DNA of 43,692 nt from JBBDXS01 sp964418365. GTDB lineage: Bacteria; Chloroflexota; Dehalococcoidia; DSTF01; RBG-16-68-14. The position numbers were made by a program, and so were the translations under genes. The notes under the pieces were generated by a model. It saw only the letters and a program-made list of their open reading frames with translations, did no database searches and was not told where the DNA came from. This document shows positions 23,608 through 29,515 of the stretch, one piece after another. How positions within the stretch are numbered: position 1 is the stretch's first letter; the number at the start of each line of letters is the position of its first letter. The stretch is taken from positions 1 through 43,692 of the forward strand of contig CAYQLM010000014.1 in the NCBI GenBank assembly GCA_964418365.1, read 5' to 3'.

Positions 23608-24558
23608 TTACGCGCAGTGGAAATAGCCCGCAGTGATCAAGCCAGCGCCGAACTGGAGAATGAGCTGTGCGTCGATCGCATTGATAGAGCCGTCGTCGTT
23701 GACATCGGCGTTCTCGGGATGCGGCACATGGTCCACGAGCCCCGCGCCGAACTGGAGCACCCAGAAGCTGTCCAGCGCATTGACCTGCCGATTCGGGTCG
23801 CCGTCGACATCGCCGCAGACGCCCGTGGGAGTTGGGGTGGCCACAGGCGTGGGCGTGACAGTCGGGCAGTTTGGTTCGCACGGCGTGGGCGTGGGGCCCG
23901 AAGCGCCACAGGAGACCGTCAGCGTCTCGTCTGCTGCCTCGCTGTGGGAAGCGAGGGTCTCGTCAAGCGTATCGGTCAGACCATCGCCGTGGAGAATCGT
24001 GATGGTCTGCTGGGCTGCCTCCGTCGGACATGTGAAGTTGAGGTGGTACAGGCTGCCCAAGTACGTGCTCGGAATGCCGCCGATGCCGAAGGAACAGCCG
24101 ATCGTAGCCAGGCCGGCGTTGGAGAAGTCGGACGCGTTGAATACGCAGTCGGGCCAGTTGCCACTGAGCGGCCCTGAAGCGCAAGCGCCGCTGTTGGTCT
24201 GGCAAAAGTTCGCTGACGACGGCGCTGGTAGGCCGGGAATAGTCAGACCGGAGGAGAAGCTCAGGTTAGAGTCGTAGCCGTCGTAGTTGCCGTTGCCGGG
24301 CAGGCTGTTCAGGTTGAGCGCCAAGGTGAACGTGGCGCCCGCGGCGACGGTACAGGTGGCCGTGGGCGAGCCGTTGCTGTTGCAGCCGCTGGAGCTGATG
24401 GAGAAGTTAACGGAGGGGTCGACGGCCGCCTCTGCGGTGCGGCCTCCACCGGAGCCGGGGGCCCACATGACGAAGACGGCGAGCAAGGCTGCCAGCACTG
24501 CCAGGGGAAGCCCGGCAGCGAAGAGCGCTGCCTTTCGGTTACTGCGAATGGTGCTCAT
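23608..24558 (-). CDS. P5: secreted protein, one cohesin-like domain, type I dockerin
   Basis: 316 residues. The signal peptide ends in AEA before AVDPSVNFSISS, the same mature start as P1 and P9. The cohesin-like domain (about 40-218) has CNSNGSPTATC, GNWPDCVFNASDF, IGCSFGIGGIPSTYLG and FTC. A short linker (219-243) leads to a dockerin (246-310; VCGDVDGDPNRQVNALDSFW, with two extra residues in the first Ca loop, then NADVNDDGSINAIDAQLILQ) and a C-terminal GYFHCA. AGGAAGGA lies about 13 nt before the ATG. It follows P6 by 38 bp and probably shares its transcript. Confidence 0.85.
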   Translation of the reverse strand: MSTIRSNRKAALFAAGLPLAVLAALLAVFVMWAPGSGGGRTAEAAVDPSVNFSISSSGCNSNGSPTATCTVAAGATFTLALNLNSLPGNGNYDGYDSNLSFSSGLTIPGLPAPSSANFCQTNSGACASGPLSGNWPDCVFNASDFSNAGLATIGCSFGIGGIPSTYLGSLYHLNFTCPTEAAQQTITILHGDGLTDTLDETLASHSEAADETLTVSCGASGPTPTPCEPNCPTVTPTPVATPTPTGVCGDVDGDPNRQVNALDSFWVLQFGAGLVDHVPHPENADVNDDGSINAIDAQLILQFGAGLITAGYFHCA

Positions 24559-24596
24559 TGTGCGATCGATCCTTCCTCATCTATCCCGGCCGCTCG

Positions 24597-25370
24597 CTAG
24601 CGACCGCGGGCGAACCTCCGGCTCATGGCGGCGAGCGCCGCCGCCGATAGCGCCGCCAGCGAGCCGATCGCCAGCCAGAGCGCCATTGTTCCGTTGTTGT
24701 CGTTGTGAGTGAGCGCGCCGCCCGATCCGGTTGGGGAGAGGCCTGGCACGCGTGTAGCGGTCGGCGGCACCGTCGGAGTAGGCGGAGAGCCGCAGCCGAT
24801 GTTCAGCGTCTCGCCGCCTCCCGGCTCGTAGAGGATCTGGCTCAAGCTCTGGAAGAGGTCCGTCGAGCCCGAACGGTGCTCCATCGTGATCGTCCCGGAC
24901 TGGGCGCACGTGAAGTCCTCGGTGCCGACCTGACCCGTGTAGGTCGAGTCCGCGGCATCGGCTCCAATTGCGCAACCCATCTGCACGACGCCGGGTGTGT
25001 CGTAGGTGTATGCCGGGTAGGCGCAATCAGGCCACGCGGCAACGCTGGCGTTGTCCAGCGAGGTCACGCCGCTATAGACGAGCTTGATGTCGTACCCCTC
25101 GTGTCCAGGCACGTCGGCCGGCAGGGCGGCCAGTGTGATGTTGACTGTGAATGTGGCGCCCGGCGGGATGTAGCACTGCGCGTCGCCCGTGCTGGTATTA
25201 CAGCCGGCGTAACCCGGGACCGTCATCGTGAAGTTGATGCCGGGGTGCGCGTCGGCAAGCGCGTGCCGAGGGGATCCGGTGGACAAAGCAAGAAGGAACG
25301 CGGTCATCACAACCAACGCTCCCCCTAACGCCACCAACCTTCGGGTCTTGGAGTGCTCGTGCTGTTCCAT
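24597..25370 (-). CDS. P6: cohesin-like protein with LSPTG sorting-like signal and membrane anchor
   Basis: 257 residues from the ATG at 25370 (MEQHEHS), preceded by AGGAAGGA. Signal segment about 10-40. One cohesin-like domain (42-193) has CNTSTGDAQC, AAWPDCAYPAY, MGCAIGADAADSTYTG, DFTC and NIGC. There is no dockerin. The end reads LSPTGSGG (211-218), a membrane helix MALWLAIGSLAALSAAALAA, then SRRFARGR. This is the tripartite layout of a sortase substrate, with Ser in the usual Pro place and Pro in the variable place. With a sortase in the same neighbourhood, P6 is a candidate wall- or membrane-linked anchor offering a cohesin to the dockerins of its neighbours. The pairing is inferred. Confidence 0.82.
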   Translation of the reverse strand: MEQHEHSKTRRLVALGGALVVMTAFLLALSTGSPRHALADAHPGINFTMTVPGYAGCNTSTGDAQCYIPPGATFTVNITLAALPADVPGHEGYDIKLVYSGVTSLDNASVAAWPDCAYPAYTYDTPGVVQMGCAIGADAADSTYTGQVGTEDFTCAQSGTITMEHRSGSTDLFQSLSQILYEPGGGETLNIGCGSPPTPTVPPTATRVPGLSPTGSGGALTHNDNNGTMALWLAIGSLAALSAAALAAMSRRFARGR

Positions 25371-25524
25371 GCTGTCAGGTTCCTTCCTCTCTGCACCGAA
25401 CGGCAGAGGCAAACGTGTGCGAGCGAGAGCATGAACCCTGGACGGATTCGTGTGCTGTTTCGGGTCGCAGCCTGCGACTCGAGTGTCGCCTATACCGTCG
25501 TTGGACCCCGCTCAGCGCGCACCA
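25371..25524 (-). promoter_or_regulatory. 5' leader of P6
   Basis: About 150 nt between the predicted start of transcription and the P6 ATG. It contains two short hairpins, GCGAC-ACTCGA-GTCGC and GTCGCA-GGC-TGCGAC, that share a strand and could switch. I see no coding sequence and no known riboswitch. Confidence 0.35.
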
Positions 25525-25530
25525 AGGTGA

Positions 25531-25560
25531 ACATTGCAACAATCATACTCGATTTGTCAA
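25531..25560 (-). promoter_or_regulatory. Candidate promoter of P6 (TTGACA-18-CAATGT)
   Basis: A perfect TTGACA (25555-25560, minus) is followed after 18 bp by the weak -10 CAATGT (25531-25536), downstream of the P7 terminator. Confidence 0.45.
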
Positions 25561-25613
25561 GACGCGCAAGCCGAAAATAGCAGGTTCATCGCGTTACGTC
25601 AACTGTCAGCGTC

Positions 25614-25646
25614 GCAAGAGAGAAGAGCCGCCCCGAAGGACGGCTC
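25614..25646 (-). terminator. Rho-independent terminator of P7
   Basis: Minus-strand AGCCGTCC-TTCG-GGGCGGCT, a stable UUCG-capped hairpin, is followed by the pyrimidine-rich TCTTCTCTCTT. It lies just after the P7 stop (25675). Confidence 0.8.
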
Positions 25647-25674
25647 CCCACATATCAGGAATTGGCCGCCAACT

Positions 25675-26493
25675 CTACGGCGTGCACAACGCGTTGAACT
25701 CGCCCACGGAGATGAGGATATCGTCCACCAGCACCGTGCCGCTTCCGTTAAGGTCGGCGGCGGGGTCGCTGGTGTGGTATTTGCTCACCACATACAGGAT
25801 GTCCGCAATCGTTACCTTGCCGTTGTTCCCGACAAGGTCCGCGCAGGGAGCAATGTACAGGTTCAGCGAACGAACCGTGGCGGGAATGCGCGCTTGGTTC
25901 GATGGGTCCGGAGGCGTGTCAACCAGATAGGTCTGGTCGTCGGTCGAGAAGTTGACGGTAACCGGACCGATCACGTCGCGCGACTCAATCGCGATGGTTC
26001 CCAGGATGCCGCTGCCCGTGGCGCCGAACGGCGGGGGCGCGGAAAGCGTGGTGCATTCGTAGATCCCATCTCCGGGCGTGAACGACCCCCCTGGGCAGGC
26101 CGCCGACCGTCCCGTGCTGCTGAGCCAGGTCGTTGAAGGGCCGGCGGCGCTCACGGTAATCATGCTGTCCGGGTACGTGTAGCGCACCTGGAAGGCGCTG
26201 GCGCCCGTCGAGTTATTTACGTCCTTCGCCCAGACCCGGACGCAGATCGTGGTCGCGTCCGAGTCACCGGGCACGCAGGGGGTGTTGAAGGCGGAGAGAT
26301 GGCCTCCCTTGACCAGCAGGATCGAGCCGGAGCTCCACGTCGGCGAAGACGCCGAGAGGCTGGGCAGGATCTCCGGGTTAACGGCGTGCGTTGGCGCTCG
26401 GTCGCGTCCAACCGCGAGGAGCGCCGCGATGACCATGGCAGCGGCCAACCAGAACCTGGCGCTTCTCAATGTGAACCCTCGTAGCAGCTTCAT
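25675..26493 (-). CDS. P7: secreted cohesin-like protein with Cys-clamped dockerin
   Basis: 272 residues from the ATG at 26493 (MKLLRGFTLRS), preceded by GGAGG; an upstream ATG at 26601 would overlap P8 and is rejected. Signal segment 12-38. The cohesin-like domain (about 60-205) is of the second subtype, marked by SSTGRSAACPGGSF and GIYECTTL. Unlike most members it has no Thr-Pro linker. The dockerin (217-272; ADLVGNNGKVTIADILYVVSKY and AADLNGSGTVLVDDILISV) has a Cys just before and just after it (APCAD ... NALCTP), as in P10 and P12. It follows P8 by 61 bp. Confidence 0.82.
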   Translation of the reverse strand: MKLLRGFTLRSARFWLAAAMVIAALLAVGRDRAPTHAVNPEILPSLSASSPTWSSGSILLVKGGHLSAFNTPCVPGDSDATTICVRVWAKDVNNSTGASAFQVRYTYPDSMITVSAAGPSTTWLSSTGRSAACPGGSFTPGDGIYECTTLSAPPPFGATGSGILGTIAIESRDVIGPVTVNFSTDDQTYLVDTPPDPSNQARIPATVRSLNLYIAPCADLVGNNGKVTIADILYVVSKYHTSDPAADLNGSGTVLVDDILISVGEFNALCTP

Positions 26494-26554
26494 TCCCTGT
26501 ACCTCCGGTCTCCCCTCCAGCGTGTCCCCACCTGTGCGAGATGGACGAGCGAGC

Positions 26555-27478
26555 TCAAACGTGGCTGCGATGCTGGCGCTGCCGCCAGACCATCGCACCA
26601 AGTGTGAGCAGGCCGCCGGCTCCTATCGTCCCCCCAATGATGATTGACCAGAGCGTGGCGCTTCCGAATGAGCTGCCGCCGCCCGGGCCATCTGATCCGT
26701 GTAACGACGGGCTCGTCGGCCGCGCGGTGCCCGCCGGCGAGGGTGTTGTTGTGGTTGTCGTGGTCGCTGGCGTTTCGGGCGACGCGCCCAGCGGCAGCGT
26801 TGGGCCCGTTTCGGGTGGTGTCGATGATGCTCCGGGTGCGGGAGACGCGCCGTTTTCAACGGTCGGTGGCGCGGTCACGATTCCAGACACTCGCGCAGCG
26901 CCGCCGCCGACCGATACCGTCACCGGGTCTCCCAATGGCCCAGCCAGCTCCGCGTCCAATGCGAGCGGGCTCAGCCCATCGGCGCGCGGGATGAACTCAA
27001 GGGACGCCAGCGTCAGCGTCCCCCCAACGCCCGTTGCCGTGTCGCCCTGCGAGAGGCATCCAAAGGCGATGCTGCCCGGCTTGGCGTCCGGCGGGAGGCA
27101 CTGGAAGCTGCGCCCTGAGCGGGACAGCTCCGGGCCCGATTGCACGGTACCCACCGCAAGGATCTTCGGGTCGTAGTCGACTTTGACCTGGAAGGCGGCG
27201 ATGCCGTCCGACGGCACACAGCGCTCCGGCGTGGCATCCCGATCGTCGTCGTAGCAGATCGAGCCGGTGTGATTGAGGTCCTGAGCGACGATGTAGACCG
27301 TGAATGGCCCGGCATCGCCTGGAACCTCGGACATGGCCGGGATCAGCCGGATGGTCCCCTCCGTAGGTGACTGCGCCCGAGCCGGCCTGGCTGAGATCAA
27401 TGTGGCTGTCAAAGCTGCTGTAAGAAACACTAGGAGACCGACGCGTTTGGCGAACGCCCGCGGGGTGCTAGTGGGCAA
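26555..27478 (-). CDS. P8: membrane-anchored cohesin-like protein without dockerin
   Basis: 307 residues. The start is TTG at 27478, 9 nt behind GGAGGAG. Signal peptide 1-35 (SARPARAQ). The cohesin-like domain (36-195) is of the GR-Cys subtype: FTVYIVAQDLNHTGSICYDD, IAAFQVKVDYDPKILAVG, SRSGRSFQCLPPD, IAFGCLSQGD. A Pro/Thr/Ser/Gly linker (about 196-268) is followed by one membrane helix (LWSIIIGGTIGAGGLLTLGA) and a basic tail VWRQRQHRSHV. No LPXTG-like motif precedes the helix, so it should stay in the membrane. With P6 it is the second candidate anchor displaying a cohesin. Confidence 0.82.
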   Translation of the reverse strand: MPTSTPRAFAKRVGLLVFLTAALTATLISARPARAQSPTEGTIRLIPAMSEVPGDAGPFTVYIVAQDLNHTGSICYDDDRDATPERCVPSDGIAAFQVKVDYDPKILAVGTVQSGPELSRSGRSFQCLPPDAKPGSIAFGCLSQGDTATGVGGTLTLASLEFIPRADGLSPLALDAELAGPLGDPVTVSVGGGAARVSGIVTAPPTVENGASPAPGASSTPPETGPTLPLGASPETPATTTTTTTPSPAGTARPTSPSLHGSDGPGGGSSFGSATLWSIIIGGTIGAGGLLTLGAMVWRQRQHRSHV

Positions 27479-27548
27479 TCGATTTCTCCTCCAACTTGCA
27501 AACGGCGGAGGCAGCCCAGGTGTAACGCGTCGCTTCCTACTCCTTCCG

Positions 27549-27588
27549 CTGACTAGCTCCCCAATCGTCTGACAAGCTCCCCCAATCG
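27549..27588 (-). promoter_or_regulatory. Two 19-20-nt direct repeats upstream of P8 (possible operator)
   Basis: Plus-strand CTGACTAGCTCCCCAATCG (27549-27567) recurs as CTGACAAGCTCCCCCAATCG (27569-27588), with one substitution and one extra C. The offset is 20 bp, about two helical turns, as expected for a protein bound to repeated sites. They lie between the P9 terminator and the P8 start. I see no clear -35/-10 pair here. Confidence 0.45.
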
Positions 27589-27615
27589 CCGTTCACCCGC
27601 CCGGAGCGACCTGCG

Positions 27616-27670
27616 AAAGACAAGGGGCGAGGGAGCCACTACGGGTTGCCCCGTAGCGCTCCCCCGCCCC
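27616..27670 (-). terminator. Strong terminator of P9
   Basis: The minus-strand hairpin pairs GGGGCGGGGGAGC with GCTCCCTCGCCCC (one mismatch) and, above it, GCTACGGG with CCCGTAGT around a GCAA loop. It is followed by TTGTCTTT. It lies about 80 bp after the P9 stop. Confidence 0.82.
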
Positions 27671-27750
27671 AGGTGGTCACTCCTTGACCGGTTAGACTCG
27701 TTACCTCCGCTACTTAGGTCAGGTTACCAAGAACTCTCCTTGTGGTTCGC

Positions 27751-29223
27751 TTAGGCCTTCGGGTTTACCGCAGGCTGTGGCGGCCACGGAACCTGGCAAT
27801 TGCTGTTTAGCCGGCCAAACACGAACTGGAGGTCGTGGATGTCGATCCGGCCATCGCCCTTGACCTGGCCGGAGGGCATCAGGTCCATGAACGAGTTGTA
27901 GAGCAGCGTACCCTTCACGGCGCCCCAGCGGAAGGCGACCTGCTGCGCGTCGAGAACGTCGACGTCACAGTCGGGGCCGTCCACATCGCCCTCGAGGTAA
28001 CGGAACGTGATGTCCGCGTCCTCGCAGGAGAAGATGGGGATCGTGTGGCCCTGCTCGTCCGAAAGCTGGCAACCCTGGTTCAGGATCTGAACCGGGATAC
28101 CGTTGTCCTGGTTCGGACGCAACTGGGAGAAGATCTCCGGCTGCGGGCGAATCCTGATGATCGCCAGCGGCTGCGCGGGCACAGAACCGTTCAGGTTGTT
28201 GCCCTTCTTGATCGAAACGCAACCGAACCGGACGATGCCCTTGCTCACCAGCGACGAGCAGAGCACGTTCAGGCCGCCCCATGCGGGGCCAGGCGAGATC
28301 GATACGCAGACCATCTTCGCGTCGAAGCGGACTTCGAACTCGAAGGCGGCCAGCTGCTGGAAGCCGGTAAGACCCTTCGGATCTTGCGAGGTGATCGGGA
28401 TGTTGATCCCCTCGTTCATGGTCACGCCGTTGTTGGCGTCCTCACACCGGACGGGCGGAATCTTCGCACCCTCGCGGACGAGGAAGTCGTTGCAAAGCGA
28501 TCCCGCGGGACCGACGTGGCCAAATCCCTTGGACGGAACACAGCTCTTCGCCACACGCGGCTGCGGTGGAGGAGTCGCTGTCGGCGGAACAGGCGTGGCA
28601 GTCGGCTGCGGCACGCAGTTGATGGTCAGGTCCTCGTGCGCTGGCACAGCCGCCTCGCTGTGCGAGGTGAGCGCCGGGCCTTCCACGATGTCGGTCTTGC
28701 CATCGCCATGTTGGAGCGCGATCGTCTGGGTCGAGTTGTCGGTCACGCAGGTGAAGGTGACGTGGAACAGCGCGCCCAGGTCTGTCGACTCCGGCGCGCC
28801 GATGCCGATACCACACCCAGCGGCGACTGTACCGGCTGTGGTGAAGTCTGACGCGTTGAACACGCATTCATCCCAGTTGCCCGCGCCGGTCTGGCTGATA
28901 CCCTTGGGAGCGGCTGCTCCTGTGGCCAGGCCCGCGGTGTAGGTGATGTTGGCGTCATAGCCGGCGTAGCTGCCGCCGACGTTGGACGGCAGACTGAGCA
29001 GGTTGAACGCCACGACGAACGTGGAGCCGTTGTTCACGTTGCACTTGGCGGTCGGGGTGCCCGAGCTGCTACAACCCGGCGAGCTGATCGAGAAGTTCAC
29101 GGTCGGGTCGACAGCAGCGTGAGCCTTCATCACGCCGTTGCCCATGCTCATCACGAACAGAGCAAGAGCGACTACCGCGATGGGCAGGCCCACTAGAAGA
29201 GACTTGCGAATACTTAGTTGCAC
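27751..29223 (-). CDS. P9: secreted protein, two cohesin-like domains, divergent dockerin-like end
   Basis: 490 residues from the GTG at 29223, 7 nt behind TAGGAGGTC; an ATG 11 codons upstream would overlap that Shine-Dalgarno sequence. The signal peptide ends in AHA before AVDPTVNFSISS. Cohesin-like domain 1 (37-205) has CSSSGTPTAKC, GNWDECVFNASDF and AGCGIGIGAPESTDLG. A short Pro/Thr linker follows. A second, different domain (about 240-420; INIPITSQDPKG, FEFEVRFDAKMV, VRFGCVSIKKG) precedes a dockerin-like stretch (GDVDGPDCDVDVLDAQQVAF and GDGRIDIHDLQFVFGRLNSNC) spaced more widely than in the others. It has its own consensus promoter and terminator. Confidence 0.8.
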   Translation of the reverse strand: MQLSIRKSLLVGLPIAVVALALFVMSMGNGVMKAHAAVDPTVNFSISSPGCSSSGTPTAKCNVNNGSTFVVAFNLLSLPSNVGGSYAGYDANITYTAGLATGAAAPKGISQTGAGNWDECVFNASDFTTAGTVAAGCGIGIGAPESTDLGALFHVTFTCVTDNSTQTIALQHGDGKTDIVEGPALTSHSEAAVPAHEDLTINCVPQPTATPVPPTATPPPQPRVAKSCVPSKGFGHVGPAGSLCNDFLVREGAKIPPVRCEDANNGVTMNEGINIPITSQDPKGLTGFQQLAAFEFEVRFDAKMVCVSISPGPAWGGLNVLCSSLVSKGIVRFGCVSIKKGNNLNGSVPAQPLAIIRIRPQPEIFSQLRPNQDNGIPVQILNQGCQLSDEQGHTIPIFSCEDADITFRYLEGDVDGPDCDVDVLDAQQVAFRWGAVKGTLLYNSFMDLMPSGQVKGDGRIDIHDLQFVFGRLNSNCQVPWPPQPAVNPKA

Positions 29224-29446
29224 GTTGTTTGACCTCCTACCGAGAAGTTGTTTCACTTCCCAATTTGACTGATTCTCCTTGCGTACCCGTTCCGGTTGTG
29301 GACATCCCCCCTTTCGAGGCCCAGGCGAGGTGGAGGGCCATTGCGAACGCTAAGCCAGTCTGCAATCAACCGGCGGGGGACGGCGATTGATTAGGAGAAA
29401 GCTATCCGATTGTCACGCGGGGATCTGGGGACTAACTACACCAGCG
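29224..29446 (-). promoter_or_regulatory. About 220-nt structured 5' leader of P9
   Basis: Between the predicted transcription start and the GTG lies a non-coding leader. It contains a near-perfect 12-bp stem AATCAATCGCCG/CGCCGGTTGATT (about 29366-29395), other GC-rich inverted segments, and ends in TAGGAGGTC. No known riboswitch consensus is recognised. Confidence 0.4.
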
Positions 29447-29451
29447 TCTCT

Positions 29452-29480
29452 TCTATATCACGACTCTCATCCCTTGTCAA
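29452..29480 (-). promoter_or_regulatory. Consensus promoter of P9 (TTGACA-17-TATAGA)
   Basis: Minus-strand TTGACA (29475-29480) and TATAGA (29452-29457) at exactly 17 bp, the best sigma-70-type promoter in the window. It lies just after the P10 stop. Confidence 0.8.
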
Positions 29481-29515
29481 GACCTCGGAAGTCAAGATCA
29501 CCAAATACTACATAT

